Source of the DNA: SZUA-37 sp964472525
GTDB taxonomy: Bacteria > Pseudomonadota > Gammaproteobacteria > UBA6429 > Thiohalophilaceae
DNA length: 64,000 bases
Direction: 5' to 3'
Assembly (NCBI GenBank): GCA_964472525.1
Contig: CAYYLL010000006.1
Location: 62,001-126,000 of the forward strand
Each line of letters opens with the position of its first letter. The first letter of the stretch is position 1. The translations under genes and the position numbers were made by a program. Below are positions 8,695-17,641 of this stretch, piece by piece. The notes below the pieces were generated by a model. That model was given only the letters and a program-made list of their open reading frames with translations. It was not told the origin of the DNA and ran no database searches.

Positions 8695-9956
8695 ATTGAA
8701 ATGGGCTTTTTTGATGTTGATGTGTTATTTCCTGTTGTACGTGACCAAGGTGTGACTAACAAACGATCCTGCTTACCATCAACCCCAATTTCCTGATTTG
8801 ATAAGTAGCAACCGGGATCCTCTGCCCAGAAATTATCACTTAGTTGCCAAGCGCGTGTGCGTGAATTTCCACCGCAAATGTTGCGGTACTGGCAGTTGCT
8901 GCAACGGCCTTCAACTGGTCGTGATTTAAGTTTTAGCCCAGCCATTAACGGGTCAGAAGTATCCATCCAGATATCTGAGAACAGGCGTTCTTTTATACTG
9001 CCGATAGTGTAATCCCACCACATCGTATCTGGGTGGACATTACCTATATTGTCGATATTGGAAATATTAACCCCCGAAGCATTTCCGCCCCATTGCTTTA
9101 GCATGATTTCAATTTTATCAGCATAGTCCGGTAAGTGTTTTTTAGCCCATAGCAACAGATAAACACCATCTGCATCATTATTTCCAGTAACAAACTCACG
9201 ACGTTTTCCCGTGCCATTATTAACCTGAATTACATCGTTCCAGCAGGTGGTAAATAAAAGATCCATAGCGGCGCGAGTCATGCTGTGGTGTAAGTCATCC
9301 CCTCTATTTTTATTACCACGGCCAGCATAATTAAGGTGTGACAGATAAAATTTATCGATTTTTTCTTCATCCATTAATTGAAGTAAATCGGGTAAATCCT
9401 GTTGATTATCTTGTGTCAGGGTGAAACGTAAACCAACTTTGATACCTGCATCACGGCACAAGCGTATGCCTCGCAGGGCTTCATCAAATGCTCCCTGTTT
9501 GCGGCGGAATTTATCATGCGTTTCACGCATACCGTCGATGCTTATACCAACATAGTTATAACCAACATTGACAATGCTTTCGATATTATTTTCATTGATA
9601 AGTGTTCCATTTGAGGACAGGCCAACATAAAATCCCATGTCTTTGGCACGATGCGATATTTCGAATATGTCTGGACGCATTAGTGGTTCGCCACCTGAAA
9701 GTATCAGTACGGGGACAGCAAAAGATTTCAGGTTATCCATCACCTCGAAAACCTCAGTTGTGTTCAGCTCACCGGGGAAATCTTTATCGGCGGAAGTGGC
9801 ATAACAGTGTTTGCAGGTAAGGTTGCAGCGTCGAATCAGATTCCAGATAACCACCGGACCTGTGCGTGGTTTTTTTTCCGCTGCAATTGAGCTGACTGAT
9901 CCTGTAGTGGTAATATCACTATTCAGGTTATATAAATATTGGCTTAATCGAAACAT
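8688..9956 (-). CDS. nirJ: NirJ, radical SAM heme d1 synthesis enzyme
   Basis: Cytoplasmic radical S-adenosylmethionine enzyme that replaces the propionate groups of didecarboxysiroheme with oxo groups during heme d1 formation. The radical-SAM cluster motif is CNLTCKHC (Cys44, Cys48, Cys51), followed by the GGEP motif (LILSGGEPLMRPD). A SPASM-like C-terminal cluster region contains CSNCQYRNICGG. The 422-residue length is near the family norm with a modest N-terminal extension. It lies 39 bp downstream of the fused decarboxylase gene and overlaps nirN. Confidence 0.95.
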   Translation of the reverse strand: MFRLSQYLYNLNSDITTTGSVSSIAAEKKPRTGPVVIWNLIRRCNLTCKHCYATSADKDFPGELNTTEVFEVMDNLKSFAVPVLILSGGEPLMRPDIFEISHRAKDMGFYVGLSSNGTLINENNIESIVNVGYNYVGISIDGMRETHDKFRRKQGAFDEALRGIRLCRDAGIKVGLRFTLTQDNQQDLPDLLQLMDEEKIDKFYLSHLNYAGRGNKNRGDDLHHSMTRAAMDLLFTTCWNDVIQVNNGTGKRREFVTGNNDADGVYLLLWAKKHLPDYADKIEIMLKQWGGNASGVNISNIDNIGNVHPDTMWWDYTIGSIKERLFSDIWMDTSDPLMAGLKLKSRPVEGRCSNCQYRNICGGNSRTRAWQLSDNFWAEDPGCYLSNQEIGVDGKQDRLLVTPWSRTTGNNTSTSKKPISIC

Positions 9957-9995
9957 ACTACTAATCCTGTAACAAAATTAATCAGTTAGTTAATA

Positions 9996-10997
9996 TTATG
10001 CGACTAATCGCATACCGGTTTTTTTCAGAATGGCAGAACTGTACAATGTTTCATGCGCTCGACAGTCAGCAGCCAATAGGGCTTTAATCTGTTGTACTTT
10101 ATCCTCTACTTCGCCACGTGAATGTCCATGTACCATCGCGAATAAATTATAAGGCCATAGCGGTAAATGTCGTGGACGTTGGTAACAGTGGCTAACAAAA
10201 TTCAGTTTGCCAACAATATTTCCCATTTCGATAAGCGCATCGTCACGAACATTCCAGACTGTCATACCGTTGGCAATAAGGCCAAGCTTATAATGATTGG
10301 GGACAGCACCAATGCGTCTGATAAAACCACAAGCAAGCATTTTTTTTAGCCGCAGTAAAACTTCTGTTTCAGTAATACTGATATTTTTTGCGATTGCCAG
10401 ATAGGGATATTGTTCAACAGGCAGGCCCCTTTGGGTTGCACGAATAAGTTTTCTATCCGTTTCATCCATTAAATAACGGGCAGTCTGTAAGCGTTGACTG
10501 TCATTTGATTTATCAGGTACAGGAATGGTGTGACTTTGACCCGTTGCCGACAGGTGTAACCACAGACCGATATAAAATTCGTGTAATTTTGGAAAGTTGT
10601 AAACTTTAAGCCCGGTTATTTGTTCGATCGAAGCCAGTATCTTTTCAATTTCTGCTGTTGTTTCTGTGGCTAATACAAACCACATATTCAGTTGATGTTC
10701 ACGACGGTAATTATGTGCGACCTCAGGATAGCTATTGACCTGTTCAGTAACAATATCATATCTGTCATCAGGTACGGATAGGGCGGCTAGGGTTAGCCCC
10801 CCCCCTAGGCGGCTTGCATCAAATAAAGGTCCGAACCGGGTCAGTAACTTTTTAGCTTTGAGTTTATGGATGCTTTCTATTAATTCAGATTCGTCACAGT
10901 TGAGCTGTTGCGCTGCACTATAAAAAGCGCGCGCCTGTAGTGGAAAATTTCCTTGGAAGTGATTAATGAAATTACGCTCAAGTTCTGTTAGATGCAT
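9996..10997 (-). CDS. Fused siroheme decarboxylase (two Lrp/AsnC-like halves, NirDL/NirGH type)
   Basis: Siroheme decarboxylases remove two acetate carboxyl groups from siroheme. They are heteromers of paralogous Lrp/AsnC-like subunits. This 333-residue protein contains both halves in one chain. The N-terminal half has the HNYRREHQLNMWFV motif of the NirD/NirG type. The C-terminal half (from about residue 175) has the SHCYQRPRHLPLWPYNLF motif of the NirL/NirH type. A short polar linker joins them. Each half begins with a winged helix followed by a RAM-like fold. By gene order it may be NirG-NirH rather than the classical NirDL fusion; I cannot settle this by eye. It sits 9 bp from its upstream neighbour. 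Confidence 0.85.
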   Translation of the reverse strand: MHLTELERNFINHFQGNFPLQARAFYSAAQQLNCDESELIESIHKLKAKKLLTRFGPLFDASRLGGGLTLAALSVPDDRYDIVTEQVNSYPEVAHNYRREHQLNMWFVLATETTAEIEKILASIEQITGLKVYNFPKLHEFYIGLWLHLSATGQSHTIPVPDKSNDSQRLQTARYLMDETDRKLIRATQRGLPVEQYPYLAIAKNISITETEVLLRLKKMLACGFIRRIGAVPNHYKLGLIANGMTVWNVRDDALIEMGNIVGKLNFVSHCYQRPRHLPLWPYNLFAMVHGHSRGEVEDKVQQIKALLAADCRAHETLYSSAILKKTGMRLVA

Positions 10998-11006
10998 CAG
11001 TTTTAC

Positions 11007-11624
11007 TCACTTAAGTAGTCGTAATTTGTTTGCTGGATGAGGATTTTTGATACTCTTTCCTGCTGTATTGCCAGGCTGATTGTAATTTTCCTGATGGTCA
11101 TCTGCCTGACTGTTGCTGGTCTGGAGGTATTTGGCACCGCGTTGTTTAAAGCGACGGGTGCTGAATAAAATAGTATGGTTTATAGTTTGCAGGTCACATT
11201 TTTCAACTATTTCTTTAACTTTTTGCCTGACTTCATCTCTGCTGCTACCGTGTATCATAGTGAATAAATTGTAGGGCCATTCTGGCAGGCGGCGAGGGCG
11301 ACGATAACTGAGGGTGACGCAGGCATATTTTCCAATACAGATCCCGAGTTCATCAACTTTATTATCAGGGATATTCCATACCACCATACCGTTTGCGGTG
11401 TAGCCGAGTTCTTTGTGGCGAACGACAACGCCATATCTTTTGATAATACCATTGTCTATCAGCCGTTGTAGTCGCGATATTATATCCCGTTCAGTTGTTT
11501 TTAACTGATGCGCAATTTCGGCATATGGTCTATTGCTAACAGGAATACCGTGCTCGATGGTTTTAATCAGTGTACGGTCACTGGTGCTAATAGGTGTAAT
11601 ATTTTTATTTTGATTCATCATCAT
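11007..11624 (-). CDS. Siroheme decarboxylase subunit (NirL/NirH type)
   Basis: Partner-type subunit in conversion of siroheme to 12,18-didecarboxysiroheme. The Lrp/AsnC-like fold is recognisable from the winged helix (YAEIAHQLKTTERDIISRLQ) and the LSYRRPRRLPEWPYNLFTMIHG block, the counterpart of the C-terminal half of the fused neighbour. At 205 residues it is longer than usual because of a polar, Gln/Asn-rich C-terminal tail of about 35 residues, probably disordered. The start lies 20 bp after the upstream subunit gene. Despite the regulator-like fold it is an enzyme subunit, not a transcription factor. Confidence 0.85.
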   Translation of the reverse strand: MMMNQNKNITPISTSDRTLIKTIEHGIPVSNRPYAEIAHQLKTTERDIISRLQRLIDNGIIKRYGVVVRHKELGYTANGMVVWNIPDNKVDELGICIGKYACVTLSYRRPRRLPEWPYNLFTMIHGSSRDEVRQKVKEIVEKCDLQTINHTILFSTRRFKQRGAKYLQTSNSQADDHQENYNQPGNTAGKSIKNPHPANKLRLLK

Positions 11625-11643
11625 ATTACGCTCCGCGCTTTTT

Positions 11644-12117
11644 TTAATTGGCCCATTTTAATTTAAAGCCAAGATCAATAAAGTAATCATCCTGCATAGG
11701 TAATGACATTAATGGGTATTCAGTATGTATTTCAATTTCGTGTAATACAATCTCAAGATGTTCTTCACTCGATGCAGTGACAACAAACCAGAGATTGTAC
11801 TCATGTTCACGCTCGTAGTTATGGTTAACTTCAGGAAATGCACTAATGATGCGAGCAATGCCCTCCAGATCCTGGTGGGGTATAGACATAGCTGCTAATG
11901 TGCTAACACCAATTTTATTCGGTCTGAAAACTGGACCAACACGGCTGATAACGCCGCGTTGTTGTAAAGATTGTATTGACTGAATAACTTTATCTTCACT
12001 GACACCAAGTTGTTTTGCCATATCGGCATAAGGGGTCGCTGACAATGGCAAATCACGTTGAAAGTCATTCAGTAGTCGCTGTTCCAGTATTGAAAACTTA
12101 TTTGTCGAATCAGTCAT
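11644..12117 (-). CDS. Siroheme decarboxylase subunit (NirD/NirG type)
   Basis: The other half-type of the siroheme decarboxylase. The 157 residues have an N-terminal winged helix (YADMAKQLGVSEDKVIQSIQ). The diagnostic block VNHNYEREHEYNLWFV follows, with His and Arg residues expected near the substrate site. It matches the N-terminal half of the fused gene. It lies directly after nirF (gap 3 bp), the position nirD takes in the common order nirF-D-L-G-H-J, so NirD is the more likely identity. Confidence 0.85.
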   Translation of the reverse strand: MTDSTNKFSILEQRLLNDFQRDLPLSATPYADMAKQLGVSEDKVIQSIQSLQQRGVISRVGPVFRPNKIGVSTLAAMSIPHQDLEGIARIISAFPEVNHNYEREHEYNLWFVVTASSEEHLEIVLHEIEIHTEYPLMSLPMQDDYFIDLGFKLKWAN

Positions 12118-12120
12118 GAG

Positions 12121-13296
12121 CTACAGGCCTGTGCGATGAGCACGTGAGGTAAGGAAAATACCACTGGGTTTTTTTGCACTGATAGAAGTAACCTGATCAA
12201 GGGATTCCGTATCATAAACAATTACTTTGTTAGCATCACGCACAGATGTCCAGACTTCTTCACCACGAGGTTCAAACGCCATGTGTAATACGCCTTTGCC
12301 AGGCTTAAGGGTTTTAACAATTTTCAGTGTTTGTGTATCGATGACCTGCAAGGTGTCATTGTTAGGCACGGCAAAATTCACCCAGACATAACGACCATCA
12401 GGTCTTGCCATAACAAAAATTGGTTGACCATGAACTTTAATCCGACCTGATTCAGTCCAGTTTTGTGTGTTGATAACGAGTACTTCGTGATGCCCAACCG
12501 CAGGTACAAAGGCATGATTACCGGCTATAGTCCAGCCTTCAAGGTGTGGCATTTTGTAGACAGGTAGTTTCTTTTCGCCTTTTCCATAATGGTTAAGAAT
12601 CCGCTTAACACCGGCATCAGAGTGCCATAAATCGAGTAATGCCATACCATCTTCACCAAACAGTCCTGCAATATAATAGCGACCATTGGGTGTAATCAGC
12701 GCATCATAAGGATTTTTTCCAATATTTTTAAATTTGGTAATTTCAGGTTTTCCCGTTGCCGACAGGGATTTTTTTGAAAAATTGGCGATCCATATTTGCC
12801 CGGCATCCCACAGGCTAAAAATAAATTTTTCACCGGGTGCATCAACCAGACCGACAACTTTTGAACGTTTGCCTTTTTTTCCGTAAGTAGCCGGAATATC
12901 TGCCACCAGCGTTAAAGTTTTTGAATCAAAAACTTTAACTCCACCGGGGACATAATTGGAGACAGCGATTAGCCGGCCATCCTGAGAAATTGCACCACCG
13001 ATGCTATTGCCGGATTGTATAATACGCTTAACCAGTTTTTTATTTATCATATCAATTTTTGATAAGCCACCGTCACGCCCAAAGATGTAGGCGTATTGTT
13101 CATCGCGTGAATAGACCACGGAAGCATGTGATAAATCACCCAATCCGGTAATACGACCGAGGCTGGTGTTATTACTTGTTTCAATAATTTGCACGCTGCC
13201 AGTGGCACGCTCGATGACAAGGCCAAGGTCACCTGTACCTTGGGCGAAACTGACAGGAATAATTGAAAGAAACAGTAAAAAGATAATAATTCGCAT
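12121..13296 (-). CDS. nirF: NirF, heme d1 biosynthesis protein
   Basis: Periplasmic beta-propeller protein required for heme d1 synthesis, which binds a late d1 intermediate. The 391 residues begin with a signal peptide ending PVSFA and no lipobox cysteine, so it should be soluble rather than lipid-anchored as in some relatives. The propeller is related to the d1 domain of NirS and NirN (GLVIERATGSVQIIET, FGRDGGLSKID, VWVNFAVPNNDTLQVID). It has no cytochrome c domain. Its ATG overlaps the TGA of nirC (TGATG), and the decarboxylase subunit gene follows after 3 bp. Confidence 0.93.
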   Translation of the reverse strand: MRIIIFLLFLSIIPVSFAQGTGDLGLVIERATGSVQIIETSNNTSLGRITGLGDLSHASVVYSRDEQYAYIFGRDGGLSKIDMINKKLVKRIIQSGNSIGGAISQDGRLIAVSNYVPGGVKVFDSKTLTLVADIPATYGKKGKRSKVVGLVDAPGEKFIFSLWDAGQIWIANFSKKSLSATGKPEITKFKNIGKNPYDALITPNGRYYIAGLFGEDGMALLDLWHSDAGVKRILNHYGKGEKKLPVYKMPHLEGWTIAGNHAFVPAVGHHEVLVINTQNWTESGRIKVHGQPIFVMARPDGRYVWVNFAVPNNDTLQVIDTQTLKIVKTLKPGKGVLHMAFEPRGEEVWTSVRDANKVIVYDTESLDQVTSISAKKPSGIFLTSRAHRTGL

Positions 13297-13610
13297 CAGT
13301 GTATACCTTTTAATAATTGAACTGCAATCCAGTTTACTTCATCATGGCTGAGTATATATTTCCATGCTGGCATAGCGGTGCCAGTGCGCCCATTTAGTAT
13401 GGTTGACACCAGAAATGTTTTTGATTTACCGGACAGTGCAGCAGGTAATAGTGAGGGGCCAAGGCTTCCTTTTAGGGTGAGTCCGTGGCAGGCACCACAG
13501 TCTTCTAATATCAGGTCTTTTAATTCAACTTGACGTGATAATGATACATCAGCCAATATTTGTGTGGAAACAAATAGCAGGCTAAAGGCTAGCCATTTTA
13601 TTTTTGCCAT
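13296..13610 (-). CDS. nirC: NirC-like small periplasmic cytochrome c
   Basis: Monoheme c-type cytochrome able to pass electrons to NirS or assist d1 assembly. From the ATG at 13610 the protein has 104 residues: signal peptide MAKIKWLAFSLLFVSTQILA, heme site CGACH (38-42), then GTAMPAW with a likely axial Met. I chose this start over an upstream in-frame one because GAGGAAACAGAC lies just before it and it gives a clean signal peptide. It overlaps the end of the methyltransferase gene by 29 bp. Confidence 0.85.
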   Translation of the reverse strand: MAKIKWLAFSLLFVSTQILADVSLSRQVELKDLILEDCGACHGLTLKGSLGPSLLPAALSGKSKTFLVSTILNGRTGTAMPAWKYILSHDEVNWIAVQLLKGIH

Positions 13611-14376
13611 AGTCTGTTTCCTCAGCATTATATTGAAACCAGTCAAGCTCTTTTGCCAGCGAGACAACTTTGCCAATAATAATCATTACGGGTGCGTTTA
13701 AATTGTTTAGCGCAACTGCATCAGCTAATGATTTAAGATTGGTGATAACTCGGTGTTGTTTGCCCATGGTGCCGTTTTCAATTACAGCAGCAGGTGTTGA
13801 TGCGGCTAAACCTTCTTTAATTAATGATTCAGAAATAACTGTAATATTTGCCAGACCCATATATATAACTAGCGTTGTATCTGGATCGGCTGCACTTTTC
13901 CAGTTTATATCGAGAGGCTCGTTATTGCTGAAATGACCGGTAATAAATTTTACTCCACGACTCATACCACGATGGGTTAATGGAATACCACTGTAGGTAC
14001 TACAGCCTGATGCTGAGGTTATACCGGGAACAATTTCAAATGCTATGCCGTGTTGCTTTAGTTTGAGCGCTTCTTCACCACCGCGACCAAACATATAAGG
14101 ATCGCCACCTTTTAAACGTACGACAAAACGACCAGACCTGGCCAGTTGAACAATCATATCATTTATGTCTTTTTGTGAAACACAATGGTTACCGGGTGAT
14201 TTGGCAACAGAAATACGGCTAATGCTTGCGGGGATTAAATCAAGGATTTCATCTGAGACAAGATGGTCATAAATAACAACATCTGCTTTTTTTAACAGGT
14301 GAAAGGCTTTCATTGTCAGCAGCTCTGGATCACCTGGACCGGCACCGACTAAAGAAACAAATCCGGCTTTTTTCAT
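13582..14376 (-). CDS. nirE: Uroporphyrinogen-III C-methyltransferase (NirE/CobA type)
   Basis: SUMT enzyme that methylates uroporphyrinogen III twice with S-adenosylmethionine to give precorrin-2, the branch point to siroheme and heme d1. The 264 residues include VGAGPGDPELLT near the N-terminus, the LKGGDPYMFGRGGEE motif, PGITSASGC, and the GMSRGVKFITGH segment. There is no CysG-type dehydrogenase/ferrochelatase domain. Its place between nirS and nirC argues for dedication to heme d1, hence NirE rather than a cobalamin-pathway CobA. Confidence 0.92.
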   Translation of the reverse strand: MKKAGFVSLVGAGPGDPELLTMKAFHLLKKADVVIYDHLVSDEILDLIPASISRISVAKSPGNHCVSQKDINDMIVQLARSGRFVVRLKGGDPYMFGRGGEEALKLKQHGIAFEIVPGITSASGCSTYSGIPLTHRGMSRGVKFITGHFSNNEPLDINWKSAADPDTTLVIYMGLANITVISESLIKEGLAASTPAAVIENGTMGKQHRVITNLKSLADAVALNNLNAPVMIIIGKVVSLAKELDWFQYNAEETDYGKNKMASL

Positions 14377-14461
14377 TGTCTCTGCATCCTGTTTTATCTG
14401 AGTTGATGAAACTGCGGGCAGTTCAACCCACCCGCAGTTACTATCTTGTAGCTATGTGATA

Positions 14462-16174
14462 TTAATAAATATCGTACGTGGTGTTATAAACATTAAACTT
14501 GCCAGTTGGGGTTATCAGACGTTTGTCTTTGATAACTTTTTTCAACTTGCGCGTTTTGTCATCAACCACAACAATGGCAGATTTCTGTGCTTTGCCATTC
14601 CATACCGAGAACCAGACTTCATCACCTGCCTTGTTATACTCAGGCTGTACTACCCGTTTTGGACCAGAACCCAAGTTTGCCCATTTTGCAATAGGTAAGA
14701 CTTTATAGCCTTTTTCTAGATGACGAATATCATACACTGCAATCGACTGGCTTATTTTCTTGTCAGGATTGAGCGGAGTATCAACCCACAGATTATGTGA
14801 ACCTGGATGGGTTTTGATAAACAGCGAACCACCTCCCTGACCATGCAGGACTTCAACCGCTTTCCAGGCATATTTTTTATGTTTGATCGGGTCGGTTCCA
14901 ATAAGCGTAATATGGTCGTTACCTATTGCGCTGGTTGCCCATACCGGTCCATATTTAGGTGAAATAAAGTTTGCACCGCGGCCAGGATGAGGGATTTTTG
15001 TTACATCGATTAAAGCGGTAAGATTCCGATTCTTAGAGTCAATAACTGCAATTTTATTCGATTTATTGGCGGCAGTCAGGAAGTAGCGATGGGTCCTGTC
15101 CCAGCCACCATCATGTAGGAAACGTGCAGCAGGTATCGTGGTAACTGTCAGGTTTTTTACATCGCTGTAATTAACCAGTAAAACCTTGCCGGTTTCTTTT
15201 ACGTTGACAATAAACTCAGGATGCTGATGTGAAGCAATAATAGCTGCTACACGTGCTTCCTTCACAAATTTTCCGGTACCAACTGCCATACCCTCAGTAG
15301 AAACAACTTTAAGTGGTTTCAGAGTTGCTCCATCCATAATAACGTATTGTGGGGGCCAGTAGTCGCCAGCAATTGCGTATTTGTCTTCGTAGCCTTTATA
15401 CTTGGATGATTCAATAGAACGAGCTTCAAGGCCAACTTTTATGACGGCAACATTGCCAGGATGTTTCATCCATAGGTCAATCAGATTCACTTTAGCGTCA
15501 CGACCAATTACAAACAGATAACGGCCAGATGATGACAAACGTGAAATATGCACGGCATAACCGGTTTTAATGGTACTAATGATTTTTTTGCTATCACCAT
15601 CAATTAATGCAATCTTGCCTGCATCACGCAAGGTTATCGAGAAGATATTTTGAATATCATAGTTATTCATTTTCTTTTTCGGCCGATCTTTTACGGGTAT
15701 AATCACCTTCCATGAAGCTTTTATTTTATCCATGTCCCATTCTGGTGGTACCGGTGGCTCGTGTTGTAGATAACGGGCTAAAATATCAATTTGCTTTGCG
15801 GAGAGTGTTCCCGATGTTCCCCAGTTAGGCATACCCGCTGGGGTACCATAGGTAATAAAAGCTTTTATGGCTGGAGTGCCTAGTTTACGTGTAATATTTG
15901 TGGTTAATGCTTTGCCTGTGGCACCTTTGCGTAGTACGCCATGACAGCCTGCGCAACGTTCAAAAAATATTTCCTTGGCTTCATTAAACTCTGTAACCGT
16001 TATCTTTGGACCTTTGGTGTCGATAAAGTTTTTTGCATTGGAGGCTTTCATTCCTAAAGGAGCCCCTTCATAGGATTGTTCTATCTTTGTACCAGCTTTT
16101 GCATAAGCAAAATTTGTAGTAATGGATAGAGTCGATATTATAAGTACTGTTTTAATAAGTTTTAGGGATAACAT
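14462..16174 (-). CDS. nirS: Cytochrome cd1 nitrite reductase NirS
   Basis: Periplasmic enzyme reducing nitrite to nitric oxide, the defining step of denitrification. The 570 residues have a signal peptide (to about 25) and a cytochrome c domain with heme site CAGCH (74-78). The d1 propeller follows, with the conserved ASHQHPEFIVNVKETG and FLHDGGWD motifs whose histidines act at the heme d1 site. The C-terminus (RLITPTGKFNVYNTTYDIY) is typical. ATG is preceded by GAGGATC. It is the first gene of the operon, with two FNR/DNR boxes upstream, so expression under low oxygen and nitrogen oxides is expected. Confidence 0.97.
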   Translation of the reverse strand: MLSLKLIKTVLIISTLSITTNFAYAKAGTKIEQSYEGAPLGMKASNAKNFIDTKGPKITVTEFNEAKEIFFERCAGCHGVLRKGATGKALTTNITRKLGTPAIKAFITYGTPAGMPNWGTSGTLSAKQIDILARYLQHEPPVPPEWDMDKIKASWKVIIPVKDRPKKKMNNYDIQNIFSITLRDAGKIALIDGDSKKIISTIKTGYAVHISRLSSSGRYLFVIGRDAKVNLIDLWMKHPGNVAVIKVGLEARSIESSKYKGYEDKYAIAGDYWPPQYVIMDGATLKPLKVVSTEGMAVGTGKFVKEARVAAIIASHQHPEFIVNVKETGKVLLVNYSDVKNLTVTTIPAARFLHDGGWDRTHRYFLTAANKSNKIAVIDSKNRNLTALIDVTKIPHPGRGANFISPKYGPVWATSAIGNDHITLIGTDPIKHKKYAWKAVEVLHGQGGGSLFIKTHPGSHNLWVDTPLNPDKKISQSIAVYDIRHLEKGYKVLPIAKWANLGSGPKRVVQPEYNKAGDEVWFSVWNGKAQKSAIVVVDDKTRKLKKVIKDKRLITPTGKFNVYNTTYDIY

Positions 16175-16254
16175 TTCTGATCCTCATATTTGATTATTTG
16201 TAAGCATAGTTTCGGTTGATGCGTAAACAGTAAACCAGTGCAACAGGAATGTGA

Positions 16255-16268
16255 TTGACTTTCATCAA
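16255..16268 (-). promoter_or_regulatory. Proximal FNR/DNR-type box of nirS
   Basis: TTGACTTTCATCAA matches the FNR/DNR/NNR consensus TTGAT-N4-ATCAA at nine of ten defined positions. Its centre is about 87 bp upstream of the nirS start codon. If the centre is at -41.5, a weak -10 (TACTGT on the minus strand, 16227-16232) falls in place. Confidence 0.75.
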
Positions 16269-16317
16269 GTCATATTTGCTGATTTACAATGATTCAAATA
16301 AAAATGGCAGTAAATAG

Positions 16318-16331
16318 TTGATGTAGATCAA
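16318..16331. promoter_or_regulatory. Distal perfect FNR/DNR-type box
   Basis: TTGATGTAGATCAA is a perfect TTGAT-N4-ATCAA palindrome. Its centre is 63 bp from the proximal box, about six helical turns, so two dimers could sit on the same DNA face upstream of nirS. It could alternatively serve an unseen rightward transcript. Confidence 0.75.
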
Positions 16332-16414
16332 AGAAAAAGTGCTTTTATTTTTTTGATAGTCAGGTTCTAGGATAGTTTGTCTACCTGATTTTTTTAAAGA
16401 AGCTACCTACTTGT

Positions 16415-16600
16415 TTAATCAATAGTTAATAGTTCCATTAAATTAACTGGTGAGCATTGGCCTTTATTAATAGTATCATTGAAATTGAAGCCACCTGTAT
16501 CGTTGATAATAATACCCGTACCATAAAATGTTTATTTTCAGTATCTCCTCGCAAAGACCAAGAGCCCTAAATTTCGAAGGGATCCGTCAGAGCTTGATCC
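16415..16600 (-). pseudogene. Possible decayed coding fragment
   Basis: In the gap between nirS and dsbC the minus strand has a short run reading GTGIIINDTGGFNFNDTI and ending in Met-Glu-Leu-Leu-Thr-Ile-Asp-stop. It continues upstream in a different frame as GSWSLRGDTENKHF. The composition looks protein-like but is broken by frame changes and stops. No start or ribosome binding site is visible and I cannot name the ancestor. The rest of the 673-bp gap holds the two FNR boxes and the dsbC promoter region. Confidence 0.25.
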
Positions 16601-16847
16601 TGTAGCCCTCTTTCCGTATTTAACAACATTTATCCTTGCGATTTGGGATGATACTTTACGTTTCGAGCTAATTTGTCCAGAAATTTAATATGATCTTGCC
16701 CTATAAATACCAGCCTCTCAGTTGAATTAAATATTAAAAATATTGTCTAGTTATCAATACAGGCAATATGAAAGTAGTGTTGCCGTAATTTCTGTAAATA
16801 TCGTGTAGAATACGGTCCTTTATAGTTACTCTTAATCAGGATTTTTA

Positions 16848-17615
16848 ATGAAATTTTCAAAAAGAATGGTACTTTCTTTTCTCTATTTGAGTTTTATGTT
16901 TGGCGCATTTTATTCAACAAATATTTCAGCCAACGAAGAAATTAAAAATCTGGTAAAGATTAAAAAAGTTATTTCGCAACGTCTGAAAAATGCAGGGAAA
17001 TATAAAATACAGCCTTCTCCTATTAAAGGACTCTATATGGTGATAGCACCTCCCCGCGTTTTTTATGTTTCTAAAGATGCTAATTATATTATTGATGGTG
17101 ATATGACTAATATTAACACGGGAGAAAATATTACCAGTGGTTATCGTAATGCTGCCCGTTATGCAGCGGTGGAAGCATTAAAGGATACGATGATTATCTT
17201 CTCTCCACCAAAAGATAAAATTAAACATATCATCACGGTTTTTACTGATATTGACTGTTATTACTGCAAAAAACTTCATAAAGAAATTGGTGAATTTAAT
17301 CGGCTAGGGATTCAAGTACGTTATTTGTCGTATCCTCGAAAAGGGATTGGTTCAGACTCCTATTATAAAGCCGTTACAGTCTGGTGTTCAAAAGACAAGA
17401 AAGATGCTTTAACCAGAGCAAAGAATGGTGAGAAGTTAAAAAGTATAAAATGTGATAGCCCGGTAGATAAACATTACGCACTGGGCAATTTATTAGGTGT
17501 ACGTGGTACTCCTGCTATTCTTTTAGAAAATGGCCAATTATATCCCGGTTATATTCCGGCAGCACGTTTAAGTAAGTTCTTAGATCAGCAGTTAAAGCTA
17601 CATGCAGCCAAGTAA
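16848..17615 (+). CDS. dsbC: Thiol:disulfide interchange protein DsbC
   Basis: Periplasmic disulfide isomerase. The 255 residues have a signal peptide (about 1-28, ending NISA), an N-terminal dimerisation region, and a thioredoxin-like domain with active site CYYC (Cys137-Cys140) in TDIDCYYCKKLH. The cis-proline loop is RGTPAIL. A second cysteine pair (VWCSKDK and IKCDSP) matches the structural disulfide of DsbC. It faces cnoX tail to tail with 26 bp between. Being next to a cytochrome cluster it may help cytochrome c or d1 protein folding, though that is only suggested by position. A TAGAAT -10-like element lies about 40 bp upstream of the ATG. Confidence 0.9.
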   Translation: MKFSKRMVLSFLYLSFMFGAFYSTNISANEEIKNLVKIKKVISQRLKNAGKYKIQPSPIKGLYMVIAPPRVFYVSKDANYIIDGDMTNINTGENITSGYRNAARYAAVEALKDTMIIFSPPKDKIKHIITVFTDIDCYYCKKLHKEIGEFNRLGIQVRYLSYPRKGIGSDSYYKAVTVWCSKDKKDALTRAKNGEKLKSIKCDSPVDKHYALGNLLGVRGTPAILLENGQLYPGYIPAARLSKFLDQQLKLHAAK

Positions 17616-17641
17616 CGTGTATTTTAGATGTGACTGAAACA

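Noticed and set aside
10007..12117. Lrp/AsnC transcription factors
   Set aside because: The fold is regulator-like, but the HNYxRxH and RPRxLPxWPYNLF motifs and the nir context identify siroheme decarboxylase subunits.
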